Assembly (NCBI GenBank): GCA_009377525.1
Contig: WHTW01000019.1
Location: forward strand, 1-64,000
Source of the DNA: Rhodospirillales bacterium
GTDB lineage: Bacteria > Pseudomonadota > Alphaproteobacteria > Reyranellales > Reyranellaceae
Direction of reading: 5' to 3'
DNA length: 64,000 nucleotides
Part shown: in pieces, positions 1-7,896 of the stretch
How positions within the stretch are numbered: position 1 is the stretch's first letter
Layout: each line of letters begins with the position of its first letter
The notes under the pieces: generated by a model
Seen by the model: only the letters and a program-made list of their open reading frames with translations
Told to the model about the DNA's origin: nothing
The model's database searches: none
Translations under genes and position numbers: made by a program

Positions 1-105
1 AGGCTTGTGCAGCCCAACCCGACTGCTGGCAGTGCTGTCAGCGGTCCAGCAGCGACCGCTGGCCCGGCTCAAGGTCAACCCGTCAAAAGAGTGATGAGCT
101 ACTAG
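1..105 (+). CDS. 3' end of an unknown gene cut by the window edge
   Basis: Frame 1 is open from the first base to a TAG at 103-105 and reads a Pro/Ala/Gly-rich tail ending in QGQPVKRVMSY. Low-complexity tails of this kind are common at the C-terminus of secreted or surface proteins, but 34 residues are not enough for a family call. It could also be chance, since high-GC DNA often keeps a frame open this long. Confidence 0.35.
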   Translation, partial: RLVQPNPTAGSAVSGPAATAGPAQGQPVKRVMSY

Positions 106-129
106 AGCAAAAATCCACTCAAGCCGAGC

Positions 130-285
130 TTGATGACCTCACCCTGAGGAGCGGTCCGCTTACGCGCATTCACATGCGCGCCTACCGCGTCTCGAGTGCG
201 CGCGGTAAACCGCGCGTGGGTGGGCGCGAGCACTGTCTTTGTTGCCCATCCTTCGAGACGGCGCTTCGCGCCTCCTCAGATTCTA
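130..285. repeat. Dispersed palindromic repeat, copy 1 (CCTGAGGAGC family)
   Basis: This block begins with CACCCTGAGGAGCGG, contains CGTCTCGAGTGCGCGCGG and CATCCTTCGAGACG, and ends with a CCTCCTCAGA that mirrors the beginning. A second copy lies at 37738-37880 between pcaG and pcaH with the same order of parts. The ends are complementary, so the whole unit can fold into a long hairpin. It matches in style the intergenic palindromes common in Bradyrhizobium-like genomes. Confidence 0.7.
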
Positions 286-291
286 TGGGGC

Positions 292-342
<51 letters not shown>

Positions 343-375
343 GGTTTGGAGTGTCAAGAACCAACGGAGGAAGTC

Positions 376-474
376 ATGACGACCTCGCCCTGCATCGAGA
401 CCCTCGCCGCTTATCCGCAGCATGACACGCTGTTCGCGGCGTTTGAACTGGGCAAGGCGAAGTGGATGAGGTGA
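376..474 (+). pseudogene. Truncated transposase start (IS110-like)
   Basis: An ATG at 376 with GGAGG five bases upstream opens a 32-residue frame reading MTTSPCIETLAAYPQ and then TLFAAFELGKAKW before a stop. The FELxKAKW stretch resembles the N-terminus of IS110-type transposases, where a catalytic Asp-rich domain of about 300 residues should follow. Here the frame ends at once and the next gene is on the other strand, so only the 5' end of the element remains. The family call rests on one short motif. Confidence 0.45.
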
Positions 475-496
475 TCCGGTTTGAACGGACGCTGCT

Positions 497-1642
497 CTAG
501 CCCAGGCGGGTCGCGCCAACCCTCGTCGCGTCGAAGCCGTACACGCGGGCGGTGTTGCCGCCGACGATCCTGGCCTGTTCATCGTCTGGCACGCCGGCCA
601 GGATCTCCGCCAGGATCTTGCGCGATTGGGGAAATGTCGATTCGCTGTGCGGGTAGTCCGAGCCCCACATCATGTTGTCGACGCCGATGACGTCGCGCAG
701 GCGAATGCCGATGGCGTCCTCCTGGAAGCTCAGCACGACGTTGCGGCGGAAGAAGTCGCTCGGGACCATGTCGTCCCTGAACCGGTAGATCGCCTCGCCG
801 TGACGCTCGCGGTACGTATAGTCCATGGCCGAGAGCACATGGGGCACCCACGCCAGCTCGAACTCGACGATGGCGAGCGTGAGGCGCGGATGACGCTCGA
901 AGACGCCGGAGAAGATCAGATCGCACATCGAGAGCGCCGGATAGAACGCCTTGGTCGCGCGGCTGCTGGCGTCGCGCAGCGTCTTGTCGCCGAACCCGCG
1001 GATCTTGCCCTGCCGCCGCGTGGCCGTGTGCAGGCTGAGCGGCAGGTCGAGCGCCGCCGCGGCCGCCCAGAACGGCTCGTACTCGGGCTGGTCGTAGCGC
1101 CGGTGCTCGAGCGGATATTCGGTGATCATCGCGCCGGCGAGGCCAAGACGGGCGGCGCGCTCCAGCTCCCTGATGCCGTCCTGGACGTCGTCCAGGTTGA
1201 TCATCGCGATGCCCTTGAGCCGGGCCGGATCGGTGCGGCAGAACTCGGCGAGCCAGTCGTTGTAGGCGCGAAAGATGGCGGACATCAGCAGGGAATCCGC
1301 CAGCCTGAAGTAGAAGAGCCCTTGCGAGGGATAGAGGATTTCGCCCGCCACCCCGTCGAGCGCCATGTCCTTGAGATGCTGCTCGGGATCCCACCCGCCG
1401 CGGTGCACGTCCTCGAGGCGGCCCTGGGCGGAGATGGTCTCGGGGGCCTCGAACCGCGCACCGGCGTTCGAGATGAGGCCGATGCCGGAGAGGATCTGAT
1501 CCGCCTCGACCACGATCTGGTCGGCGCCGTCGATCCGCTGGATCCGCGGCGCCCGATCCCGGAACGCCGCATCGATGCGGGTCTGCCACAGATCGGCCGG
1601 TTCGAAGACGTGTGAGTCGGACGAGAGAATCAGGGACAGCAC
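497..1642 (-). CDS. Amidohydrolase family 2 (ACMSD-like) metal-dependent hydrolase
   Basis: This 381-aa protein has the layout of the amidohydrolase-2/ACMSD group, TIM-barrel enzymes that hydrolyse or decarboxylate small acids with one divalent metal. Visible ligand motifs are SSDSHVFEP (Asp9, His11), PLSLHT (His205), FERHPRL (His251) and MWGSDYPH (Asp329), in the right order and spacing. The start is the GTG at 1642, because AGGAGG (1649-1654) lies six bases upstream. It stands alone; the region upstream up to the next gene is non-coding. The substrate is unknown. Members of this family often serve aromatic or phthalate-type catabolism, but nothing adjacent points to a specific pathway. Confidence 0.85.
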   Translation of the reverse strand: MLSLILSSDSHVFEPADLWQTRIDAAFRDRAPRIQRIDGADQIVVEADQILSGIGLISNAGARFEAPETISAQGRLEDVHRGGWDPEQHLKDMALDGVAGEILYPSQGLFYFRLADSLLMSAIFRAYNDWLAEFCRTDPARLKGIAMINLDDVQDGIRELERAARLGLAGAMITEYPLEHRRYDQPEYEPFWAAAAALDLPLSLHTATRRQGKIRGFGDKTLRDASSRATKAFYPALSMCDLIFSGVFERHPRLTLAIVEFELAWVPHVLSAMDYTYRERHGEAIYRFRDDMVPSDFFRRNVVLSFQEDAIGIRLRDVIGVDNMMWGSDYPHSESTFPQSRKILAEILAGVPDDEQARIVGGNTARVYGFDATRVGATRLG

Positions 1643-1971
1643 CGGACACCTCCTCTCACTTGATCAGGGCAGCAGCTTTGGCAACCGGCCCACTGACGTC
1701 AAGTGAGCGCAGCCGGTGACGCGGCCATCCGTTCCGACAGCTCGTCAGGTGCGTATTGAAAGATCTCAACGTCTTTTCCGTCGCATTCCATGACACGTGA
1801 AGGATCAACGAGATCACGCCTTTCAAAGGACAACGCGAACTGCGGAACAAAATGAGGACATAAGCGATGTCCCTTCCGCCACCCGAGCACGGCTACATAT
1901 CCGGTCCTTGTTCCGCCTAGAGCCGCGACCGTGACAGTCGCCCAGAAGCACCAAGTGGGGTAAGCTGGGGC
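1643..1971. other. Intergenic region without a convincing gene
   Basis: The stretch holds the AGGAGG ribosome-binding site of the amidohydrolase at 1649-1654. A minus-strand reading near 1700-1800 (VMECDGKDVEIFQYAPDEL) looks protein-like but has no start context, and may be a gene remnant. No hairpin terminator or repeat was recognised. Confidence 0.4.
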
Positions 1972-2043
1972 ATGCCCGAACTGCAGAAGTCCACGGTCGA
2001 CACGGCGATCGTCATGCTGCCCCCCGAAAAGAAGGCGGTCTGA
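1972..2043 (+). CDS. Possible 23-aa leader peptide or gene remnant
   Basis: A short frame MPELQKSTVDTAIVMLPPEK... ends with TGA at 2041-2043, one base before the ATG of the next gene. The tight junction resembles translational coupling seen in the three junctions downstream. No strong Shine-Dalgarno sequence is visible. It may be a leader peptide or the tail of a decayed gene. Confidence 0.25.
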   Translation: MPELQKSTVDTAIVMLPPEKKAV

Positions 2044-2044
2044 C

Positions 2045-2281
2045 ATGCCGCCCACCCCTGTATCCCTGGCGCGCCGGATCGTGCGCGATTTGATGATCTA
2101 CACCCGCGGCCAACAGCAGCGCTGGGTTCCTGTGGAGACGATAGAGCGGCGCCTGGTGCTCAAGGACGAGAAGGCCACCGACGCCGCACTGGCCCTGGCC
2201 ATCGAGAAAGGATGGCTGTCAGCGAACACCGGCCACGCGATCGGGCTTACCGACGCCGGCCGCAAGTTGGCAAAGGTCTAG
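2045..2281 (+). CDS. Small winged-helix-like hypothetical protein (78 aa)
   Basis: This 78-residue protein has an N-terminal helix rich in Arg, then VETIERRLVLKDEKATDAALALAIEKGWLS and a C-terminal GLTDAGRKLAKV. The ending 'xGWLxxNxG...LTxxGRxL' is typical of small winged-helix proteins, where the last strand pair forms the wing, so DNA binding is possible. The C-terminal half resembles those of the next two small genes (2419-2634 and 2631-2855), which suggests tandem paralogues. Family name and target are unknown. Confidence 0.6.
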   Translation: MPPTPVSLARRIVRDLMIYTRGQQQRWVPVETIERRLVLKDEKATDAALALAIEKGWLSANTGHAIGLTDAGRKLAKV

Positions 2282-2418
2282 GCGAAACTGCGGACTAGCG
2301 GCCTTCCTTGGCTCGTCGCTCCAGGACGGTCAGAGCCGGCGCCGGTTCAATATTGAACATTCCGGCGAAACTTTGTTCGACCCGGCGCGTTGTAGCTCAA
2401 ATCGTCGGAGAGGGGCCG

Positions 2419-2634
2419 ATGACCAGCCGTAGCCCAACCGCTGCCTTGAGTCCTGTCGAGTTGACGGCTCTGCGCCACATCGCTGACGGCAGGACGACGG
2501 AAGTGAGCGCCGATCACCTCCAAATCTTGTTGGCCATGGGGTTGGCTGGCCTCGACCAGAACGGCGGGGCGGCCCTGGCAACCGGCGGCCAGCGACGGCT
2601 TGGTGGCGCGCCCGCAGAACAGGCCGCCAGATGA
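2419..2634 (+). CDS. Small hypothetical protein, winged-helix-like paralogue A (71 aa)
   Basis: The chosen start is ATG 2419 (MTSRSPTAALSPVEL), preceded by GGAGAGG at about nine bases. The upstream extension of the same frame is Arg-rich and unlikely to be coding. The body 'LSPVELTALRHIADGR...HLQILLAMGLAGLDQNGG' aligns by eye with the next gene ('LSAGEINSLRRVRSG...HRMRLASLGLITVNGGG'). Its stop overlaps the next start as ATGA at 2631-2634, so the two are translationally coupled. Function unknown; a role as a small DNA-binding or partner protein is inferred from the fold pattern only. Confidence 0.55.
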   Translation: MTSRSPTAALSPVELTALRHIADGRTTEVSADHLQILLAMGLAGLDQNGGAALATGGQRRLGGAPAEQAAR

Positions 2635-2855
2635 GCCTGGATGCCCCATTGAGCGCAGGCGAAATCAATTCGTTGCGTCGCGTGCGCAGCGGGCTCGCCA
2701 AATTCCTTCCGAGCGCTCACCGGATGCGGTTGGCTTCCCTGGGCCTGATCACCGTCAACGGTGGTGGGCGTCTGGTGCTCACGCAAGGCGGCAAGGAACA
2801 GCTTGCCGAACGGGAAGTCGCCGCCAATTGCGACAGCACCAAGCCGTTGCCATGA
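2631..2855 (+). CDS. Small hypothetical protein, winged-helix-like paralogue B (74 aa)
   Basis: A 74-residue protein paralogous to the preceding gene. The second half, 'LASLGLITVNGGGRLVLTQGGKEQL', has the helix-turn-wing cadence (hydrophobic helix, GLI, NGGG turn, LT.GG..L) of small winged-helix domains. It overlaps both neighbours by ATGA (2631-2634 and 2852-2855), which makes a three-gene coupled unit with the next membrane peptide. No known family recognised. Confidence 0.6.
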   Translation: MSLDAPLSAGEINSLRRVRSGLAKFLPSAHRMRLASLGLITVNGGGRLVLTQGGKEQLAEREVAANCDSTKPLP

Positions 2856-2998
2856 CACCGCCCGAGAAGCCTCCCAAGAACCGCTGGTCGGTTCTTATCT
2901 TCATGATCGTTGGAGCAATGGCGATCATCGCCACGATCTCAGAGCAGACATCCAAGGCTCGCCCGCAGGTCGGCGATTTGGCTGCGTCGGATCGCTGA
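2852..2998 (+). CDS. Single-pass membrane mini-protein (48 aa)
   Basis: The ATG at 2852 overlaps the previous TGA. The frame reads MTPPEKPPKNRW, then a hydrophobic segment VLIFMIVGAMAIIATI, then a polar tail. A short basic N-terminus followed by 16 hydrophobic residues fits one inner-membrane helix with the N-terminus inside. Its place at the end of a coupled run of mini-genes suggests it acts with them, perhaps as a membrane anchor, but there is no direct evidence. Confidence 0.5.
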   Translation: MTPPEKPPKNRWSVLIFMIVGAMAIIATISEQTSKARPQVGDLAASDR

Positions 2999-3057
2999 CG
3001 GTCACCCACGGGCACCGGCGGTTGAAAGCGTGAGCCCGCCCCCCGAAGAGGTCGCTC

Positions 3058-3262
3058 AACACACCGCTGCAACGCCCAGGACGGGAACGTCAGGTCGTCT
3101 TGCGCGCGGCTGCCGCCAATGCGTTCGTTTTCCCCACGAGCGGGGCAAGCGCCTCGATCGCACCGGAAAAATCCTCGCGTTCGAACGCCGCGAATCCGCG
3201 CGCCAGTGCAGGAAGGTAGGAGCCCGACGGGTAACGCCCCTCTCGCGCCAGCGCCTGCCTAC
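3058..3262 (-). pseudogene. Truncated, internally deleted copy of the TPR-protein C-terminus
   Basis: The DNA here is nearly identical to two blocks of the TPR gene at 5544-6869. 3060-3090 matches about 5570-5600, and 3091-3258 matches about 5690-5858 (same LARGFAAFER..DFSGAIEALAPLVG reading, with GVTRRAPTFLHWRA in a shifted frame). The 90 bases between the two blocks are missing. One-base changes break the frame. It is therefore a decayed partial duplicate rather than a gene. Confidence 0.8.
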
Positions 3263-3403
3263 CGGTTCGACATCGCCCAGCACGGCGGCGCTGATCGCCG
3301 CCGGCGCCAACGTCGCGGGCATGCCGATGGCGCTCACGATGTCGAGATACGGGTGGCGAGGCTGACCTCAAGGCCACCCGGCGCGCTACAGGACATCTCC
3401 AGT

Positions 3404-3964
3404 CTATCCGCGGCCGCGGACTTGACTCGGCGGCCGGCCGTAGACCTCGGCAAAGACGGCATTGAAGCGGCGCAGGCTCGCGAAGCCCGCGCGCTCGGCC
3501 ACTTCGGCCATCGGCAGGGACGTCTCGTCGAGCAGCCGCTTGGCGCGCTGCACGCGCATCGTTCGCGCGACCTGGAGCGGGCTGGCGCCGACATGGCGCT
3601 GGAAAAGCCGGTCGAGATGGCGCGTGCCGATGCCAAGCCGCTCGGCCAGCCGCTCGACGCCCTCGCGATCGAGCGCGCCGTTTCGGATCAGGCGCATTGC
3701 GCGATCCACCGTCGTCCGTGACCCGAGCCAGGCGGGTGAGAAGGGCGCCGTCTCCGGCCGACATCGCAGGCAGGGACGGAACCCCGCCACCTCTGCCGCA
3801 GCTGCCGTCGGAAAGAAGCTCACGTTGCGGCCGAGCGCCGGCTTCACCGGGCAGACCGGGCGGCAGTAGATGCGCGTAGTGCGGACGCCGGAGAAGAAGC
3901 GGCCATCATAGCGGCGGTCGCGCCGCACACGGGCGCGCTCACATTCGGCGACGTCGAGTCCCAT
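3404..3964 (-). CDS. AdaA-like methylphosphotriester-responsive AraC regulator
   Basis: The 186-aa protein has an Ada metal-binding domain followed by an AraC-type HTH. Zinc-site cysteines are in IYCRPVCP (Cys34, Cys38) and PCLRCRP (Cys65, Cys68). In Ada/AdaA the first of these accepts a methyl group from DNA methylphosphotriesters and turns the protein into an activator of alkylation-repair genes. The HTH part (about 85-186) ends at the usual RPPSQVR. There is no O6-alkylguanine transferase or AlkA glycosylase domain, so it matches Bacillus AdaA rather than E. coli Ada. Start ATG 3964 leaves 70 bases to the divergent MFS start; a longer start at 4063 would run into that gene. No alkyltransferase gene is adjacent. 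Confidence 0.85.
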   Translation of the reverse strand: MGLDVAECERARVRRDRRYDGRFFSGVRTTRIYCRPVCPVKPALGRNVSFFPTAAAAEVAGFRPCLRCRPETAPFSPAWLGSRTTVDRAMRLIRNGALDREGVERLAERLGIGTRHLDRLFQRHVGASPLQVARTMRVQRAKRLLDETSLPMAEVAERAGFASLRRFNAVFAEVYGRPPSQVRGRG

Positions 3965-4034
3965 GAGCCGATCGCGGACGACGGAGTCCGATTCCGGCGA
4001 GCCCGTCTTCATCGCCCATGATACGTCGCCCGTC

Positions 4035-5225
4035 ATGGCAATCAACATTTCCGGGAACGACAATCGCGAGGGCTGGCGCGTCGCCCGCGTCGCGTTCGTC
4101 GTCGCGGTGTTCGGCTGGGGCCTCGGCTTCTACGGCGTCGCGGTCTACGTCCCGGCGCTGCACGAGGCGCACGGCTGGCCGATCGCCACCGTCTCGACAG
4201 CGGTGACGGCACACTACCTGGTGGGCGCCATGCTGATCGCGTGCCTGCCGGCCGCCTACCGTCGCCTGGGCGTCGCGCGCGTGACGGTGATCGGTGCGGC
4301 CGTGGCCGCCTGCGGTGCGATGGCGTGGGCCACTGCGCGCGAGCCGTGGCAACTCGTGCCCGCGGTGCTGTTGAGCGGCGCCGGCTGGTCGGCGATGAGC
4401 GGCGCGGCGCTGAATGCGATGGTGGCACCGTGGTTCGACCGTGACCGGCCGCGTGCGATGGGCTTCGCCTTCAATGGCGCGAGTGCCGGCGGCCTTCTCC
4501 TGACGCCGCTCTGGGCCGTGCTCATCGGTCATCTCGGCCTTCCGGGCGCTGCGTTCTTGATGGCGGCCGCAACGGCGCTCGCCGTCTGCCCGCTTGCGGC
4601 GCGGTTTCTCGCGCCGCCTCCCTGCGCCGCTATGCCCGCCGTCGCCGCGCGCCCGTCTTCGCGCCGCGCGCTGCTCGGCCAGCGTGCCTTCCTCACTTTG
4701 TCGCTTGCCTTCGCGCTCGGCCTGTTTGCGCAGATCGGTCTCGTCACCCACCTGATCACGCGTCTGCAGCCTCTTTTCGGCACGCAGCTTGCGGCCCTTG
4801 CGCTCAGCCTCGTCACCGTCTGCGCCATCGCCGGCCGCACGCTGCTCGGCCGCCTGATCGGCGACCGCGACCGCCGGCGGATCGCCGCCGGCAATCTGCT
4901 GCTGCAGGCGGCCGGCACCGTGCTGCTGATGCTGGGCGATGACGCGGCGCCGCTCATTGCCGGCTGCGTGCTGTTCGGGCTGGGCTTCGGCAACCTGACC
5001 TCCTTGCCGCCGCTGATCGCGCAACGCGACTTCCCCCCGGCCGACGTCGGCACGGTGGTGGCGCTCGTGACGGCGATCAACCAGGCGGTCTTTGCCCTGG
5101 CCCCGGCGTCTCTCGGTTGGCTGCGGGAGCAGAGCGGCGACTATGCGCTGTCGTTCCTCGTCGCGGCTATGGCGCAGCTCACCGCCGCCGGCATCCTCAC
5201 GCTCCGCGTGATACCGCGCCGCTGA
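4035..5225 (+). CDS. MFS transporter, 12 predicted membrane helices
   Basis: This 396-aa protein is hydrophobic along its length, with roughly twelve segments. An MFS loop motif occurs between helices 2 and 3 (AAYRRLGVARVTVIG), and a charged central loop lies near residue 200 (APPPCAAMPAVAARPSSRR). The family moves small solutes by proton-coupled symport or antiport. The start is taken as ATG 4035 (MAINISGNDNREGW); the frame extends to 3963 but would overlap the divergent adaA-like gene. The substrate is unknown. The shared promoter region with an alkylation-stress regulator might mean co-regulation, but this is inference. Confidence 0.85.
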   Translation: MAINISGNDNREGWRVARVAFVVAVFGWGLGFYGVAVYVPALHEAHGWPIATVSTAVTAHYLVGAMLIACLPAAYRRLGVARVTVIGAAVAACGAMAWATAREPWQLVPAVLLSGAGWSAMSGAALNAMVAPWFDRDRPRAMGFAFNGASAGGLLLTPLWAVLIGHLGLPGAAFLMAAATALAVCPLAARFLAPPPCAAMPAVAARPSSRRALLGQRAFLTLSLAFALGLFAQIGLVTHLITRLQPLFGTQLAALALSLVTVCAIAGRTLLGRLIGDRDRRRIAAGNLLLQAAGTVLLMLGDDAAPLIAGCVLFGLGFGNLTSLPPLIAQRDFPPADVGTVVALVTAINQAVFALAPASLGWLREQSGDYALSFLVAAMAQLTAAGILTLRVIPRR

Positions 5226-5299
5226 TCACGCCGCGGGCTATCGCGCGCCAGCGACTTCATTGAACTCTTGCGGCGCCCTGCTCTTCAGCGCGCGCCCGT

Positions 5300-5530
5300 G
5301 CTTGTGCGGCGTAGTCAAAGAGCCGCCACGGCCAGGCTCCAGGGCTCGGCCACCTCGCCGACCTCGACCCGCACCATGAGCGCGATGTCGCGCGCAGCCT
5401 CGGGCAGCGCACTGACGACCAGCGCGGCATCCTGGGCAAGTGCCGCCACATGCACGCGATGGATGAACCACGGCGCGGCGGGCAGCTCGAGGCGCCTGGC
5501 CAGCGACACCATCATCGGCTCAGCCCTCTC
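5300..5530 (-). pseudogene. pcaB-like fragment A (middle part of the gene)
   Basis: Read on the minus strand, this stretch gives MVSLARRLELPAAPWF, then VAALAQDAALVVSALPEAARDI and GGSLTTPHK. It aligns with residues about 210-283 of the intact pcaB at 35833-37137, including the start of the fumarase-superfamily signature (GGSSTMPHK). Homology stops abruptly near 5300, just where fragment B (15922-16018, plus strand) would continue. Frame breaks in the AEP segment show it is dead. Confidence 0.85.
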
Positions 5531-5543
5531 GCCCGGCGTCGGC

Positions 5544-6869
5544 TCAGGCGGTCAGCGGGATCGCTCCACACACCGCCGCAACGCCCAGGACGGGAACGCC
5601 GGAAGCGCCCGGCCTCCTCATGCCAAGCAGATGCCGCGCTTCGCTCGGCCGATTGGCGTTGAGGTAGGCCCTCAACAGGGTGAACTCGATCAGGTCGTGC
5701 TGCGCGCGGCTGCCGCCAATGCGTTCGTTTTCCCCGACGAGCGGGGCAAGCGCCTCGATCGCACCGGAAAAATCCCCGCGTTCGAACGCCGCGAACCCGC
5801 GCGCCAGGGCGGGAAGGTAAGAGCCCGACGGGTAACGCCCCTCTCGCGCCAAGGCCTCGATCTGGCGAGCCCGCGTGTCGGGTGCCACCTCATCGCGCAT
5901 GACGGCCTCAGCCAGGATGACATGCAGATCGGCGAGCCCATTGCCCGGCCGCGGCAGCGAGCGGTTCGCATAGTCATGCAACGCACGCCAGGCCGTGGCG
6001 TCGCGCGGATGACCCGCGAGCTCGGACCGCCACAGGAAGGCGGCTCCATCGGAGACTTTCTGTTGGGGTCCGCCGCTGTGCCGGTCGAGCGCGAGGGCGT
6101 CGTGATAGAGCCGCAACGCTTCAGGCCAATTGCCGGCCTGGATCTCGAAAAGCGAGAGATGCCAGCTCAGATGGCCATGGAAAAAGCCTTCCTGCGGATA
6201 GGTGGCGAGCCACGCGGAGAGAAAGGTGCGCGCCGTCTCGAGGTCGCCGCTCTCGTAGAAGATATGAGCGAAGCCATGGGCACCATGCGCATTGTTCGGG
6301 TTCGCGGCCACGGATCGCTCGATCTTCGCCCGGGCCGGCCCAAGCTGCCCATCCTCGGACAGGGCCATGGCGTGATAGGAGACGAACCAGAAATCGTCGC
6401 CATAGTGCGGGGCCAGGCTGTCCATAAAGGCCGCGATCTGGCGCTTCTGGCCGATGCGGCCGCACCCGCCAATCAGGCCGTTGGGGTTCGCCGCACTGGC
6501 GACGACCAGCGCGTCGCGCGGCCACGCCGCCAGATGGGCATACAAGGCCGCGATCGCGGCCTCGGTCTCGCCCGCGAACACGAGCTCGAAGAAGGCGATG
6601 TGACTGGCCTCGCGCTCGGACACATCCGAAGCCAGGCCCTTGGCTGCCGCCAGGGCCAGCCGTGCCGCCCCGACGTCGCCTTGCCTCAGCAGGACCAGCG
6701 CCTTGCCGGCGTGGGCCAGGGCAAAACCGGGATCGGCGGCAATGGCCCGGTCATAGGCCTCGAGTGCACCGGGGTAGAAAGTCAGCGCCAGACCGGAGGC
6801 CTGAACGTAGGCATCCCGCGCGGCAGCCGACGCCGTCGTCAAGGCAAGGTCGTAGCGATCCTTCAGCAT
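5544..6869 (-). CDS. Tetratricopeptide-repeat protein (TTC38-like)
   Basis: A 441-aa soluble protein built from helical repeats. 'ALEAYDRAIAADPGFALAHAGKALVLL' (about 54-80), 'GQLGPARAKIERSVAANPNNAHGAHGFAHIF' and 'GNWPEALRLYHDALALD' are TPR-type units. The order and the HGFAHIFYESGD and GHLSWHLSLFEI stretches resemble the TTC38 family, whose role is unknown. No signal peptide is present. The start at ATG 6869 begins MLKDRYDLALTTAS, and the next gene upstream is 394 bases away, so it is probably its own transcription unit. A broken copy of its 3' end sits at 3058-3262. Confidence 0.75.
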   Translation of the reverse strand: MLKDRYDLALTTASAAARDAYVQASGLALTFYPGALEAYDRAIAADPGFALAHAGKALVLLRQGDVGAARLALAAAKGLASDVSEREASHIAFFELVFAGETEAAIAALYAHLAAWPRDALVVASAANPNGLIGGCGRIGQKRQIAAFMDSLAPHYGDDFWFVSYHAMALSEDGQLGPARAKIERSVAANPNNAHGAHGFAHIFYESGDLETARTFLSAWLATYPQEGFFHGHLSWHLSLFEIQAGNWPEALRLYHDALALDRHSGGPQQKVSDGAAFLWRSELAGHPRDATAWRALHDYANRSLPRPGNGLADLHVILAEAVMRDEVAPDTRARQIEALAREGRYPSGSYLPALARGFAAFERGDFSGAIEALAPLVGENERIGGSRAQHDLIEFTLLRAYLNANRPSEARHLLGMRRPGASGVPVLGVAAVCGAIPLTA

Positions 6870-7263
6870 GCCAAACCCTCACCGCCTCGAGCGACAGGGC
6901 GGCCGTTCTGTCGGACGCACTCCTTCGTTCGCGCGGCCGAGCGACGTTATCATCGATCGCTCGCGGTCGCGAGGTCGCAGAGCGCCACCGCCGGACGGAT
7001 CGGCATCTACTGGCGGTCCCGCCGACTACGGGCGCGGCGCCGGGCACACCTACATCGCCTGGTGCCTGGCCGCCGTCAGCCTGCCGGTCCTGGCCGGCTA
7101 TCTGTTTGACATGACCCGCGCGCACAGTACGGCGGTGCCGATCCCGCCGGCGCCAACGTCACCGAATTCCCATCGACTATGACCCTTGTCGATGGAGCCA
7201 CTACGCGTTCGGCTCGCATGTCATAGTTCATTTGCCGGATCCGTTGATGCCCCAGAAATCGCT
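6870..7263. other. Intergenic region with a possible membrane-helix remnant
   Basis: No complete gene is seen. On the plus strand, 7050-7130 reads YIAWCLAAVSLPVLAGYLF, a convincing hydrophobic helix, inside a frame lacking a proper start. This may be the tail of a lost membrane protein. The promoter of the TPR gene should lie near 6870-6950. Confidence 0.35.
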
Positions 7264-7887
7264 TCAAGCGGAGCCGTTCCCAATAGCGGCGGCTTTCCTC
7301 GGACCAGCCGGCGCGAACTTGATGGCGAGGCTGATCCGCGCCTCAAGGCAGAGCTTCGATGGCGCACCGCCGCGATGGCGGATCATGCCGTCGAACACGA
7401 CCATGCGTCCGGGCCGCGGTGCAATGCACAAGGCATAGGACGGGGTGCCATCGGGATAAAGGATGAGTTCTCCGGCCCAATCCTCGTCCCAGCGTGAATT
7501 GATGAAGGCGAGCGCAGTCCATCCTTCGCCATCCTCGTGCGCGAACTGGAAATCCCCGTGCAGATTGAAATTCGCGTAGATCCGATAGATTGAGCCGTAG
7601 GCAATTTGCCGTTCCCGCAGGAAGGCACGGGCAGTGCTCGTCAGCAAAGAGAGCGCCGGATGGCCGTCCCACTCCCCTCGGTCGAACTCGTGCTTGAGGT
7701 GACGGACGTGCCCAGTGTCCGGGCGATCCGAATCGCTGAGCGTCATTGGCAGGCTGGAAAAATGCGCGTGGATGGCCCCGGCGGCGGCATCGTCGACAAC
7801 CCCGTCGAGTATGAAGAAGCGCCGCTGGCTCGCTCCGATGCGGATTGCTTCATAAGCGATCCGTCCTGGCTTCCGTCGTCCGCGCAC
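7264..7887 (-). CDS. 2OG-Fe(II) dioxygenase (last gene of a three-gene operon)
   Basis: The 207-aa protein shows the double-stranded beta-helix signature of 2-oxoglutarate/Fe(II) oxygenases. HxD is His117-Glu-Asp119 (FQFAHEDGEGW), followed by a TALAFINSRWDEDWAGELILYPD core, distal His171 (MIRHRGGAP) and the 2OG-binding Arg184 (LEARISLAIKF). It belongs to the prolyl-4-hydroxylase-like/2OG-FeII_Oxy_3 group, which hydroxylates protein side chains or small molecules. It starts nine bases after the stop of the 414-aa gene, so the two are co-transcribed. The substrate is unknown; the lysine-rich 78-aa protein at the operon head is a candidate (inference). Confidence 0.85.
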   Translation of the reverse strand: MRGRRKPGRIAYEAIRIGASQRRFFILDGVVDDAAAGAIHAHFSSLPMTLSDSDRPDTGHVRHLKHEFDRGEWDGHPALSLLTSTARAFLRERQIAYGSIYRIYANFNLHGDFQFAHEDGEGWTALAFINSRWDEDWAGELILYPDGTPSYALCIAPRPGRMVVFDGMIRHRGGAPSKLCLEARISLAIKFAPAGPRKAAAIGNGSA

Positions 7888-7896
7888 GGTACGGTC

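Noticed and set aside
1656-2055. Minus-strand frames between the amidohydrolase and the small genes
   Set aside because: Starts lack ribosome-binding sites, and most of the reading is Arg/Gly/Cys-rich noise. Only a short segment looks protein-like.
5226-5300. Antitoxin tail for the MazF-type toxin at the other inversion border
   Set aside because: The reading SRASDFIELLRRP looked suggestive, but only 75 bases lie between the MFS stop and the border, too few for an antitoxin gene.
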